Position numbers and translations under genes: made by a program. 64,000 bases of DNA. Source: Macrolepiota albuminosa (lineage: Eukaryota; Basidiomycota; Agaricomycetes; Agaricales; Agaricaceae). Below are positions 11,101 through 24,381 of the stretch, one piece after another (the first letter of the stretch is position 1; every line of letters starts with the position of its first letter). A model generated the notes under the pieces. That model worked only from the letters and a program-made list of their open reading frames with translations. It was not told the origin of the DNA and ran no database searches. The stretch lies in the NCBI GenBank assembly GCA_027475525.1, contig JAMWFC010000070.1:434001-498000 (forward strand). The letters run 5' to 3'.

Positions 11101-12964
11101 TTTTGATAACATGAACGCCTCAAGAGATGTCCACATATGGGGCGCGTAGTGAGCAGGAAGTGACGTATATATCGATAATGCATTCTTATATTCTCCACGA
11201 TGTCTGGAGCGCCTGTGAAATAGACACGGCATCAACAAAGGGTTGCACCTACAGGTCGAGAGCCGCAAGACTGCCATGCAGTCGCAAAGCAAACTTTCGC
11301 CGACCAGCTTGAGTATAAAGTTCTATTGCACGGTTCGTAACGTCAATGTAAAGCTGATAGAAAGCCTCAGCGTCGCCTATAGCGTTGAGAAGGTCGCTGT
11401 TACTGATGCTCAGCGTTGAGGTGGTTCTGACCCGTCGTTCAGGCGACGTGCAAGATGACGAGAATGGCGGCTTTTGCGAAAGGTGCCCGACGATGACACC
11501 GATTATGTCCAACTAAGTGGAATCAGAGTCAGGGTTATCTTGAGGTGCGAAGAGTGATTTGCGTACCTGCGTTCGAGCGAGATCGAGGAGTTCTCCCTTT
11601 GCCGCATTGAAGGAATTCAGTTTATTGCCGGTTATTGAAAATTTCAAAGCCCAGTTGTCACAGAAGTCTACAGCGCTAAGCGCAGACGAATATATCCATG
11701 ATTCGACGAAAAATGGTGGTAACGTGTCCTGAAAATATGTCAGTTAGACAAAATCGGGAACACAGAAAAACTATATTCTACCTCAACATCTCTTAAACGT
11801 CGGCCGAAACCACCTAAGAACGCGGCAACTTTCCTGCTGACCTCATTCAGACGGCCTCGTTGTGCCAATAGTTCACATTGTCGAGAAAGAAGATAGATCC
11901 GGAAATCAAAAATAGAGATTGTATTAGCCAGAATGAGATCGCGGTATGCTTTACGTTGATATGAGAGCAGAGGGGCAGAATCGTCTCCGCTAACAGGTGC
12001 GATAAGCGTTCCGAACCAAGAGAGGTTTTCTTCCTTCAGAACGTGGTAGAACGACATTTCAAGCTCTTCATACTGCGCATATGCATCTTCAGGGAGATTG
12101 ACACCTTCGTAAGAGCTTGCAAGGCTCTCCTACGTCAAGATGAATGAGCCTTTGAGGGATAAAAGGGAGAGTATTCAAACCTTGAGGATGAAGAACGTAC
12201 AGAAGTTCCATCCAGGCATCTGCCGTTGGCTCTCTGAACGCTTGACTTCTTCTTCTCTTTGGACTACCGCCAGATCGAACGCAACGAGGACACCGTCCTT
12301 GATTCTGTTGATGAGTTCTGCCCACACTGCAGGAGCATCGGTTTCTGGCGACCATGCAACTTGCACACATCTACTTACAGTCAGTCAGGTCCACTTTCTG
12401 GGAAGTATGTCTACCTTTCTTTTTTGTCAGAGTTGAACTCACTTCTTATCTTCTCCAGGACAGAACCCTTCAGTTGGAAGAAGTTTCCGGTTTGGGTTCG
12501 TGTGTCTGGTCGTACAATATGCACGATCAGCCATTCTTGGTTCTTTCGCGTAGTTACAGACGAGTGCCAATCTTTGATTTGTTTCTTCACTGTGTTCTTA
12601 TACCCCTCGAGATCTGTATTCTACAGATTAGGCAGTGTATGAGATGACTTTAGACGCAACATCTGATTTTGCGACGCACCTGACATACAACAACATAGAT
12701 ATTAAGTAGTGGTTTCTCTAGTAAGGTCACAGGTATCTGAGAGTGTTCTTCGCGTGGGGCATCCAGAGGCACAAGATCTACATCCAGCTCCTGAATTGTG
12801 CGTATTGATGTATGCGAGGCAGATTTCCAGTGGATATTACGCAATGGGAGCTGTGCACGCAGCGCAGACTGGACTTGTTTCCATTTAGCAGAAGACTCTA
12901 TGGATGGTGCGGCGGCGAGAGAGACGAGGACGCGCTGACTGGAACCTGCCTGTGCATTGGCCAT
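8185..12964 (-). CDS. TRS130: TRAPP II complex subunit Trs130/TRAPPC10
   Basis: Trs130 is a large subunit of the TRAPP II exchange factor that activates Rab GTPases at the late Golgi. The N terminus contains the family block WKQVQSALRAQLPLRNIHWK. The first eight exons, read downwards, are 12964-12680, 12620-12415, 12370-12181, 12129-11782, 11728-11567, 11512-11253, 11212-10914 and 10862-10748. The last two are (...)-8474 and 8415-8185. The C-terminal beta-sandwich region includes DVEEMVRDWLVSG and ends VLVLPRGGRSTFVLNMG-SNHN, typical of TRAPPC10. Three 77-bp duplications (8881, 9196, 10409) break the middle. The frame also slips near 9085, where one base of a G run (minus strand) seems lost before DAGWVDLYRMTGELE, and near 10,700-10,750, which I could not resolve. 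A full-length protein is expected at roughly 1,200 aa. Confidence 0.9.
8881..9034. repeat. 77-bp tandem duplication, TRS130
   Basis: Copies start at 8881 and 8958. They repeat the segment ending NEETAELLRKVKEVR on the minus strand. Confidence 0.92.
9196..9349. repeat. 77-bp tandem duplication, TRS130
   Basis: Copies start at 9196 and 9273. They repeat the YRMLRE region of TRS130 and shift its frame. Confidence 0.92.
10409..10562. repeat. 77-bp tandem duplication, TRS130
   Basis: Copies start at 10409 and 10486. They repeat VQAVAAGLYLLDSSE in TRS130. Confidence 0.92.
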
Positions 12965-13056
12965 CCTTGACGGAAGGGTAATGACACCGGAAATCGAAAT
13001 GACCCATCAATGCATCATCCATCATCCATCATGAGTCAAGTCGTTGCACCACCACA
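12965..13056. promoter_or_regulatory. Shared divergent promoter TRS130/ALG3
   Basis: Only 92 bp separate the start codons of TRS130 (minus) and ALG3 (plus), so both genes must share promoter sequence. The stretch holds an ATC-rich direct repeat (CATCCATCATCCATCATGAG region, 13014-13033). No TATA box was seen. Confidence 0.5.
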
Positions 13057-14755
13057 ATGCCACCCGCTCTTCGACTGAGCCTCCGGCGGCCCACCCAGTC
13101 TCTTGTATCTCTATTGACTGATCCCGCGTACTTTTGGACACTCGCTCTCTTCATCATCCTTGGAGATGTTGTCCTCACGAAGCTCATCATCAGCTTTATA
13201 CCATGTCAGTCAATACCTCTTTGTCTTCCTTTACGCCCAACTTACCACAAACCTATCCAGATACTGAGATTGACTGGGAAACGTACATGGTTCAGACAGA
13301 AATATACTTGAAAGGTCAACATAACTACGGCATGATAGAAGGACCGACCGGGCCACTTGTGTGAGTCCCATCCATATCTGCAACGCATTCTTCCTGGATT
13401 CTGACGTTTTTACCCAAGGTATCCGGCCGGGCACCTATATATTCATTCTTGGCTCCACCGTATCACAGATGGAGGACGGAACATTGCTCGCGCACAAAAC
13501 ATCTATGGGGTGTTATACGTAGCGACACTCGTGCTCAGCTGTGCCGTATACCGCAAAGCAGGAACTATTCCAAATTGGGTTCTTTTGGTTCTCCCTCTCA
13601 GCAAACGGCTGCATTCGATCTTTGTTTTGAGACTATTCAATGATTGCTGGGTTGGGTTCTTTTGGTTCTCCCTCTCAGCAAACGGCTGCATTCGATCTTT
13701 GTTTTGAGACTATTCAATGATTGCTGGGTCGTGTTCGCAGTCCAAGCCGCGATCCTGTTATACCAATACGGAATGGATGATATCGCGGCGCTCATGTTCA
13801 GGTAAGCAATGCAACTCCCTCTGTTTTGTGTGCACCTCCGAGGAGGTACATTGTTATTGCAGTGCGGCACTCTCCGTCAAGATGTCGATCCTGTTATACC
13901 TCCCAGGACTTGTTGTAATTCTGTTCAAGCGACGAGGTCTCCTGCACTCTCCGTCAAGATGTCGATCCTGTTATACCTCCCAGGACTTGTTGTAATTCTG
14001 TTCAAGCGACGAGGTCTCCTGTCCACACTTCGCTACCTGATGACCATTGCTGCCGTTCAAACAATGCTGGCGAACTCTTTTGGCTGTGGACCGCCAGGCA
14101 TATCTGAAATGTGCTTTCAATCTGCGACGAGTTTTCCTTTATAAATGGACGGTCAATTGGAGGATGATTGGAAATGAGTTCTTTCTGAGCCGTCAATGGG
14201 CTGTGGGGCTTTTGGCTGGGCATGTGCTAGTGCTCGTGCTGTTTGGCCTATTCAGATGGTGTAGAGTTGATGGAGGCGTCTGGAGTGTTTTGGCGCGGGG
14301 GTTCAGATTGCCAACTCGCCCAGCGGCTGGACCGGCACCTATAACTGCAGATTGTGCGTCAACCTTCCATTTCATTATCGCTGCACACCTTTCCTCATTG
14401 CATTGTGGGTAGATGTCGCAACAGTACTCTTCACGTCTAATCTTGTGGGGATCATATTTGCTCGCTCGCTTCACTATCAGTTTTACTCGTGGTATGCTCA
14501 ACAATTACCCTTCCTTGCTTGGAAATCTCCTTATCCCCACACTCTCAAGTAAGTGTTTGGTACACGTAGTAACTAATTCGGAATTAATGCATAGATATTT
14601 GCAGGTTCGCTCTCCTATTCGCCATCGAATACGCATGGAATGTGTTCCCATCCACTCCGTTGTCCTCCTCCATTCTTCTCGGAGCAAACTCCCTCCTTTT
14701 GGTTGGGGTCTGGTTTAGCGGGGATAAGGTTGACAACAAAATCAAGTCTTCATGA
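13057..14755 (+). CDS. ALG3: ALG3 alpha-1,3-mannosyltransferase (Dol-P-Man dependent)
   Basis: ALG3 is an ER multi-pass enzyme that adds the sixth mannose to dolichol-linked Man5GlcNAc2 during N-glycan precursor assembly. Exons are 13057-13204, 13261-13360, 13419-13801, 13863-14353, 14413-14548 and 14605-14755. Family signatures seen are [19 protein letters not shown] (luminal loop), [11 protein letters not shown] and the C-terminal [12 protein letters not shown]. Many hydrophobic segments fit a polytopic membrane protein. Three 77-bp duplications (13575, 13867, 14685) interrupt exons 3, 4 and 6, and collapsing them restores the reading through CWVVFAVQ and [10 protein letters not shown]. One frame slip remains at a T run near 14,078, between LANS and LAVDRQAY. 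The total exon length is one base over a multiple of three, consistent with a single miscalled base. The corrected protein is about 418 aa. Confidence 0.93.
13575..13728. repeat. 77-bp tandem duplication, ALG3 exon 3
   Basis: Copies start at 13575 and 13652. Collapse gives [10 protein letters not shown] in frame. Confidence 0.93.
13867..14020. repeat. 77-bp tandem duplication, ALG3 exon 4
   Basis: Copies start at 13867 and 13944. Collapse gives [11 protein letters not shown] in frame. Confidence 0.93.
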
Positions 14756-14838
14756 ACTTCTCAAACTCCCTCCTTTTGGTTGGGGTCTGGTTTAGCGGGG
14801 ATAAGGTTGACAACAAAATCAAGTCTTCATGAACTTCT
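14685..14838. repeat. 77-bp tandem duplication, ALG3 3' end
   Basis: Copies start at 14685 and 14762 and include the ALG3 stop codon. Confidence 0.92.
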
Positions 14839-14971
14839 CTTGATGCACAGAAACAAAGGACGTTCACATTGATTTTCTCTACGAAAAAGGAAAGGTATAA
14901 CAAGAGAGGTTTTTCCCCTTCGAAATACATTCGTGCGTTCCTATACCCGACGCCGTTTCTCTCAAACGGGT
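14756..14971. other. Intergenic between convergent ALG3 and xylanase 1
   Basis: Only the second copy of a 77-bp duplication (to 14838) and presumed 3' UTRs are visible. Confidence 0.5.
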
Positions 14972-17209
14972 TCACGACAAGGCGGCAATGACGGCACCGT
15001 ATGCAGGCTTTGGTTGGTAATTACTGTCAAACAAGAGAGGAGTGTCCGAGGCGAGCCACGAGTTCTATCAAGAACGATGTCAGGCGATGAAGCATGGAAA
15101 GGACACAGCTCGACTTACAGCGTCACTTACTCCCCAGCTGGTGATGCCGACACAGGACGGGACAGACAGACAAGCATCGACGACCGTAATATAATCGCTT
15201 GAGGCTGCGCCCTTGATATCGAGCTCGGTAATGGCAACTTCACTGACTCCGGAGCCAGCAAGAGCAGTCAATGCGGCAAGTACACCACTAGCGCCACCGG
15301 CCTGAAAGATTACTTGATCAATGTTTGTTTCAAGTCAAGTAGTTTGCCAGTATCAAGTACACCACTAGCGCCACCGGCCTGAAAGATTACTTGATCAATG
15401 TTTGTTTCAAGTCAAGTAGTTTGCCAGTATCACACCGAAAGATGCGTTTGAGTGCCAATACCGTCGATCAACTTCTGCGATGCATTGATACGCTTGACAA
15501 GCGCGACCATGCCGGAAACTTTAGCATTGGCTGAATCCAGATTGTAGTCGTTGATGTAGAGCCTGCCATAACTGATCAGTTTTCTCTTGAACATTAGATT
15601 CTGGCATCTTACTTGGCGCTCGGGTCATTAGCACGGGCAGCTTGGAAAGCGATGGTAATGAAGGACTAAATGATTGCTTGAGAAAGGGGTGTTAGAGAAC
15701 CCAGTTTAATTGCGCGGTTACCTCGCCCAAGACGTTATAAAAGACACTGGAGCGTAGGCTGCCGTCCTCGTTCAGACATTCACTAACAAATTCGTTAGCA
15801 CTCGGGAATCTATTTCATGGAAAAGAATCGACGCACTTGACAACATCCCACTATGCATAAGTTCGAGTCATGTGAAAACAATATTGGAGACATAGTGCCA
15901 GAAATCTCACAGCATAGAGTTTCCCTGCATAACGTCCGGCAACATGAGAAATGTGACTTTGAATGACGGAAGTCTGTAAAGTGCCACGTTATGGAGGTGT
16001 TTGTGGAATCTTTGATACTCACAAGGGTTGACGGATTTGTGATGGACGAAACCCAAGAAGGGAGCTGTGAGTGCCAAACTACGCGACATCAGCTGGAGAA
16101 ACAATGAGTTGACTCAAAATTGGCACTGACCCAATGTGTGGCCACGAATGAGCTTTCCATTGGAAACTGCCCAGTTCACAAGAGTGTCAGAGTTTGTGAA
16201 GGTGAATACTCCCTGGGTATCTGATGATCAAGTCAGGCTTCGTTTGCCCAGTTCACAAGAGTGTCAGAGTTTGTGAAGGTGAATACTCCCTGGGTATCTG
16301 ATGATCAAGTCAGGCTTCGTTTGATAACCGAAACTGCGTTTTGCGTACTCTCTGTGGCATCCCACTTGTTTCCGAGAACAGATTGTTCAACACTTGTGTC
16401 AGCAGTATGAGAGTGAAAAAGACGACTGTACCTTCAAAGAATTCTCCTGCATAGACGTCGATTTAATTTTCAACTTCGCGCAAACAAGACAGTGTCCTTA
16501 CAGGCGTAAGCTGACCAAAATTCGACTTCAAGATAGCGGCATTGGCTGTGCCAGCGAATGAATCAATGGTACGAACGTCAGTTGTCACAAGTGCGCACCA
16601 GCAATATTCAACGTGTTCGGGTCAGCACAAGAGCCCTAGGAAGAAACAGATACGCGCAACGTTTGAGCTCCACAAATTTCAACTGATAGCCATACCCAGT
16701 ATTTCTTGCCTTTGGCTTGGATATGGGCATCAAGACCGGTGGTTTCCGTAGGTCCAGGTGCAGTACTGTAGTTGTCACGGTGGTCGTCGTCGAAGGCGGC
16801 GTCGTTACGCTCGTTCGCATCTTTCATTTGAATCTGCGGTCATTATCGTCTTACGTTTAAATTAGATTATTCCTCACTGAAAAAAATAGTCGTTGACATA
16901 TGTACATGTGGTACCGTCAACACCTAGAAGAACAATGTCAAAACAGAGTGACAGATCAAAGCTCCAACGACTCACACGTTGTCTAATAAAAGAGACGCGG
17001 ACGGGAGTCAAGACATTCTGATTGAACAGAGCTGAACCAGACAAATTACATACGTCTCCTGTGTAGGTTTCTCCACCGCCTGAGACCGGTTGTTAGAGCA
17101 ATCATATTGCGTACCGACTCAAGGACTTACACTGTCCCCATTCTGGAACAACGGCAGACGCCCGTATTATGGCGAGGGATAAAGAGACAAAGGACAGAAG
17201 TCTTGACAT
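14972..17209 (-). CDS. Secreted GH10 endo-1,4-beta-xylanase with CBM1 (copy 1)
   Basis: An extracellular retaining xylanase that cuts the xylan backbone of plant cell walls. Translation starts at ATG 17209 with a signal peptide ([19 protein letters not shown]). Next comes a cellulose-binding CBM1 spread over small exons (PEWGQCGG ... [12 protein letters not shown]), a Thr/Pro linker, then the GH10 domain from [14 protein letters not shown]. The acid/base glutamate is in [13 protein letters not shown] (codon 15779-15781) and the nucleophile in ITELDI (codon 15224-15226). The protein ends [11 protein letters not shown] and stops at 14972-14974. There are many introns of about 50-60 bp. Two 77-bp duplications (15277, 16168) break exons. 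In the linker the threonine frame and the STAPGP frame do not join cleanly, which may be an intron or a base error. It is a close tandem paralogue of the gene at 18539-20615, in the same orientation. Confidence 0.92.
15277..15430. repeat. 77-bp tandem duplication, xylanase 1
   Basis: Copies start at 15277 and 15354. They span an intron border of xylanase copy 1. Confidence 0.92.
16168..16321. repeat. 77-bp tandem duplication, xylanase 1
   Basis: Copies start at 16168 and 16245. They repeat [13 protein letters not shown] of the GH10 domain; paralogue copy 2 has it once. Confidence 0.93.
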
Positions 17210-17259
17210 TTTCAATGCCGCTCAATCAAGTTACAATCGATCCTAAAAAAAAACCGCTC

Positions 17260-17266
17260 CTTTATA
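17260..17266 (-). promoter_or_regulatory. TATA box of xylanase copy 1
   Basis: TATAAAG on the minus strand lies about 50 bp upstream of the ATG at 17209, a typical spacing for strongly expressed secreted fungal enzymes. Xylanase copy 2 has a TATA box at the same distance. Confidence 0.5.
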
Positions 17267-17878
17267 GTTGTACGCATAACTGCCCAGCACTTGGCATCGT
17301 TTGAATCCAATGAAACTGCAGGATTCAAAAAGAGGCGCATGCTCCCAAAGGTGTTGCAGGAATGGTTTGAATGGTTCTTAAATGAACGAATCATTCGTTC
17401 AGCTGTGGGTCAGGTGTCTCCACCTGGGACACTTGATGACAATGTTTCAAAGAGTTATGTAGCTTGTGAGAGTTTTGAGGTCGCAAGAGGCAACAAAATA
17501 CCAGCGCCGGTGGGAATTTGGACCTTACTAGAGATACTAGAGAGATTAAGCAAGCTTTCGAACTGAATGCGTCGAAATCAATATTAGAGACTATATAAGA
17601 CCACTCATATGTCCCAGACACTGCACCACAGCTGTTCAACGCGCTTACGTTTAAAGCCTGTAAGAATTCCGGAGGGATAATTTGAATGCCAAGAATGGGG
17701 AAATCATTACTGGAGTCGAGCCTTTGGTATTTCATACTGATGGCAGAGCAGAAGTCCTTCACAGAAGCATGCAGGATCCATAAGCACCAGCCATCGAGCC
17801 TTGACAAGGGCCAACTCAACACCCAATGGAGGGATACTCAAGTGGATGTGCAAAGTCGTGGGTGAAAGCATCGCAGTT

Positions 17879-18032
17879 ACCTCATGTGAATGCGTTGGGC
17901 TTACTACCAGCATACCAATCATTCGTGAGAATGCCAAAGCTAGCTGTCTCAGTCGACCTCATGTGAATGCGTTGGGCTTACTACCAGCATACCAATCATT
18001 CGTGAGAATGCCAAAGCTAGCTGTCTCAGTCG
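17879..18032. repeat. 77-bp tandem duplication, intergenic
   Basis: Copies start at 17879 and 17956, between the xylanases. Confidence 0.92.
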
Positions 18033-18266
18033 CAATTCGCAGAAGATGACCTTAATTTCATCCATAAGACTTGCAATTACTTTGATGTAGGCTTCCACCT
18101 TCGAGCTGTGAGGGGAAGATCCCATCGTGCATCTGGCGCTTTGACAGCTAGCCGAATGACCTTGGGGCAGCATCCAGTCATGGTTAAGCACTTTGTTGAC
18201 CGTGGGGATGAGAAGATGTAAGGTCACAGAATTTTGGAGCGTGCTTAATTATAAAGCAGGCATGCC

Positions 18267-18420
18267 AGTAATGTCTCCCAGATATTGCATCGCGGTCGGT
18301 TCGAGCTTCTGCTTTTGCGCCGCTTTCATTTATGATGTACCGAAGTAATGTCTCCCAGATATTGCATCGCGGTCGGTTCGAGCTTCTGCTTTTGCGCCGC
18401 TTTCATTTATGATGTACCGA
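18267..18420. repeat. 77-bp tandem duplication, intergenic
   Basis: Copies start at 18267 and 18344. This is the last one before a 10.5-kb stretch without any. Confidence 0.92.
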
Positions 18421-18538
18421 ACTGCTATGTATCGTTATGTGCTTTGGCTTACGGCCCGGAGCTGACCTTATCGTCAATGACTGAGAACCCATTTGTACAA
18501 GGCTACCATTCATCGATAAATCGTTTCACAATGACAAG

Positions 18539-20615
<2,077 letters not shown>

Positions 20616-20659
20616 CCTCCAAAATTATTGAAGGAGGACCTATTCGAAGTAGCTTGAGC

Positions 20660-20667
20660 TTTTTATA
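20660..20667 (-). promoter_or_regulatory. TATA box of xylanase copy 2
   Basis: TATAAAAA on the minus strand is about 50 bp upstream of the ATG at 20615, matching the arrangement in the paralogue. Confidence 0.5.
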
Positions 20668-21873
20668 CCCGGGCGGAAATTATTTCTAGCACATCTCTTG
20701 CCCAGAAAATCAATATAACTCCAAAGGAGTGTCATGTGCGACTCTCGGGGCGAGGATGTTGACGAGCGAATCATTGCACCGGATGAATCTCGCTACATGT
20801 GCAAAGGATTGCGGGCGTGATATCGGTTCCTGATGAGTGCCAACAGCCGCACGATGTCAGAGGACGAAACAACCGATTACTACCTAACAAAACTTGGTCA
20901 AGAGTGTTTTCATTGATCTTGGAAACACTCAAGGAGAGGATAGATGAGTCGATGTTGTGTTGTGGGGGTATATCACTGACATGACCTACCGGCAAATTTC
21001 GAAGGAGAATTAGAGTGATGCCAAGAACATTTTGCAATGACTGGTCGAAGTTCACAGGACGAGCTTCGGCACAAAGAGGATAATCAAATCGAATATAATG
21101 ACCGATGTTTTTCCTCTGGAGAAAAGGATGGATCAGGACAAGACTATCATCTGATTCACTAAGTCTCTTGACTGAGGAGGTTAAGCACCGCGCGGGTCCG
21201 CGCGCCACCGACCGTGGTACGTCATAGAAAGGTCGTATACTCTGAGGTTTAAACGTTTAATACTCACCACGATGTAATACAGCACAGACACGTTTTTCGG
21301 AACTTAACCAAGTTGGAACCACTAACGAATCCCTCTGCTAGCAACATTCCTCGCAAGTCCAGAAAGTAGCTTCTTAGTTGTCTCACTTTACCGAGGGGAA
21401 GATATACACGAATAGTCATATCTGACCGTCTACTCGTTATTCTTGACGTTGTCAACAATGGAGACCTAAGCAACTGTGTCGTCATTCAAAGGCTGTCGTT
21501 AATCGTACTACCAAAGGGTTGAAAAGAAGATAACATGTGAGGACGCATTACACGGGAGTACAAATATGCATCAGTGCCCGAAGTGGATGTTTGAAACGCA
21601 ATCCTGAATAGACATGATCTTGATAATTATGGCTAAATAGTACTAATCTGGCTGATATTGATACTAGACTATTGGTGACTATTTAGCTTACCATTTTACT
21701 TTACCAGCAAGTGTCGAAACATGTACATGATGTGCAGTGTGAAACACGGATGCCAGCCTTTGTGGTGGCTGTGCGCTCATCCTGGTAGATATTGATATTA
21801 CGTGACGTAACGGCACATGCTGTCGTGACACTTTTGACGGACGCGTCAAATTGGGCACAACCGCGACCAATTC
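20668..21873. other. Intergenic between xylanase 2 and RAD18
   Basis: A 145-residue open frame on the minus strand (20771-21208) and a shorter one at 21264-21485 have no recognisable motif or start context. I see nothing else that I can support here. Confidence 0.4.
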
Positions 21874-23461
21874 ATGAATTCACAGCTCCTACTTAATGTC
21901 CCTGACCCTACTGACTTTCCTTCGCCTACAGAGGCACCTGGACTCCGGGAAATGGATGCTTCACTCCGTTGCAATATCTGTCAAGAGCTGTATGACGGGC
22001 CGGTCTCACTGAATTGTGGACATTCATTCTGCTCCTATGTGAGATTGGTGTGCTTTGTCGTGATTATCGTTTGACCTCTGACGGAACAAAGTGCATCAGG
22101 ATGTCACTGGCTAGCAAGCAGGAATGTCCTACGTGCCGCAAGACGGCTATTGAAGGTCACATAAAGTCCAACTCTGTAGTAGAAGATGCTGTTCATAGCT
22201 GGAAACTCTCAAGGTGTGATTAGTATTACCTGCTTCTCTTGACTTTTTTTTTGATCCTTTCACAGACCCTTTATCCTAGAATTGATCAAGGCTTCGAATG
22301 AACGAAAATACATGGAACGGCAACATGGCTCACCACCAGTGACTCCTAAGGCGAAGAAACGCAAGTTTACGACAAAGGATAGAGAGAGACACAGTGAAGC
22401 GTCCCCAAGTAGTGCAACGAGCTCTCTGCGAACCCCTTCGAAGCGTAAAAGTGTCGAGCAGAGGGCCAATTCTATGTTTAGGACAACCATACCGACTTCT
22501 GACATCGATGAAGACGAGTTATCAGACCCACCTCGTGTTCACGAGGAACCTAGACGTGGATACAATTTTACGAATTTCTGAAGAACTACTGACGAAAGCG
22601 CTGTGTAGCTGATGACCTCGTCGCCTGCCCTTTGTGCAACAAGCGCGTGAAGCTCAAGATTATCAATGAGCACATGGACAATGGGTGCAAGGATTCACGG
22701 CCTATGTCAACCTCAGCTCGGTCAACGGCGGCGGACTGGCAGAAGCTGATGGGAAAATCCTCGAAAGGCAAACAAAAGTGATTACTCCAATTTGTTACAA
22801 TGTTGCTCTCATAACTAACTACTGAAATTCACAGAGATAACGGTGATGATGACGACGAGCATCCACTTCCGAAGGCATCTTATAGCACACTAAAAGATAA
22901 ACAACTGAAAGATATTCTAATTGAATATGGCTTGCCGACTAGCGGTGATCGCAACCAATGGATACAGCGGCATCAGCAGTAAGGATGATTTTCACGACAC
23001 ATGCGTTCCTACTAATGGGGCAATACTTTAGCTGGGTTATTACTTACAACGCTAACCTTAACAAATCATCAAAATATCGCAAATCGAAGGAGGAGTTGAA
23101 GAGAGAGCTGAAGAAATGGGAAGAAGAAAAATCTAAGAAAAAGAAGACAACGGTAGAAGATGCCGTTTCTCATGAAGTGAGTTTTTCTTCTTTGTATTCA
23201 CTGTCATTAGTCTGAGGATCCTTTCTCACAAAGAAACAACATAAAAGTGAATTTGCACGACTAGTTGAAGTCGCAAGACCAAGGAAGGTTGAAAGCGCCT
23301 CAGCTGACAAGGGTAATGGATCACTCCTATCTGAAACCTCACTGTTAGATGGTAAACAGTCTACAAAGACGCTGGGGAGGTTGAGGGCTGAGGAAGATGC
23401 TATCGTTGTTGACTCCGAGGAGGAAGATATGAGCCAGACACTTCATATACTCAGGCCTTAA
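21874..23461 (+). CDS. RAD18: E3 ubiquitin ligase RAD18 (post-replication repair)
   Basis: RAD18 pairs with the E2 Rad6 to monoubiquitinate PCNA at stalled replication forks. Seven exons were traced: 21874-22038, 22092-22213, 22266-22555, 22609-22777, 22835-22978, 23032-23176 and 23234-23461, totalling 420 aa in frame. The RING finger begins at residue 30-35 (CNIC ... LNCGHSFCSYC ... CPTC). A basic Ser/Thr-rich stretch follows, then a UBZ4-type zinc finger (CPLC ... HMDNGC). Next is a SAP-like DNA-binding helix pair (LKDKQLKDILIEYGLPTSGD), a lysine-rich coiled segment and an acidic tail. The RING-UBZ-SAP order is diagnostic for RAD18. The donor of intron 3 (gtggat) is the least certain. No artefactual duplication touches this gene. 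Confidence 0.93.
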
Positions 23462-24381
23462 TCTGTAATTTATTTCCTTGGGCGCAGTTTGGCAGAAATT
23501 CTCCGTCTCTGTCTTCGTTGGATAATAATCTATGATATCGAAGTCAAAGAAATCGTTCAGCGCTTTGAAACCTTAGCCTCCATAAAGGATCCCCTTTGAC
23601 AGTAATGTAAATATGTGCTGCCAATAAATGAGGCGAATTACTACACTTGACCACTCAGGAACACTTCAAGCCGCCAAGCAGAAGCGGGTACGGACAGAAT
23701 AGGTCACACCCAGCCCAATCGCACGCAAAGAGGTCGGAAAGTCGGTCATACCTCGGGAGCCCAAAGCCAAGTTACGTATTCTCCCGGGCCGAAGTGATTT
23801 CTTGCTTTGTTGGAAAATTGTAACCATCAAAGTCCTGTGCCCCTGAACGTTTATCTAATTTACAAAGAGGTCCCAAGGCGTTAACCATTTCATGAATCGA
23901 AGTAAGCATCGGAATTACACCGACGTCAGCACAATTTTGAGGGCAATGTTGAATGGATGTGAGTTTACTGTGTCCCGTTTGGCTTAATGCAGAGTTCGAA
24001 GTATTACGGAAAGTGTTGATTCGCATTAACCAAATGAAGGAAGGAAAACGAAGAAGAGATTAACTTTTACATTTATGCTGTCCAAGTCAAGCTCACGGAA
24101 CTCCCGAGGCTCACTGATGATGTAGTTGAGGAGGATCAAGGCATATTGCAGAGTCTGAATCCGCAGAAAAAGGTATCGTACCGCGTATTAAATTTCAACG
24201 ACGCATTAGGAAGCGGGCAATGGGCGGCCGAAGTAGTCTGGAGGCTGAACGTTTGAACGAAGAAATGACAGCTCCGAATCGGATATCTCCGGATGCTGAC
24301 TAAGAAACGCGTTTGTTGATGTGGCTTCCCTTTACTGCGACTCATGTTCATACCCATTTCTATCCTCCCCTTTCATGTATC
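23462..24381. other. Intergenic between RAD18 and casein kinase 1
   Basis: No gene was recognised. An 84-residue minus-strand frame (23772-24026) has no known features. The 3' UTR of RAD18 and the promoter of the kinase should lie here. Confidence 0.45.

Larger units (their letters stand above)
17267..18538. other. Intergenic between the two xylanases
   Basis: No gene was recognised. Minus-strand frames at 17391-17937 and 17949-18227 are open but show no known domain. Two 77-bp duplications (17879, 18267) lie here. A degenerate gene cannot be excluded. Confidence 0.4.

Noticed and set aside
20771..21208. 145-residue minus-strand ORF upstream of xylanase 2
   Set aside because: No motif, no supportive start or splice context; length alone is not convincing in this base composition.
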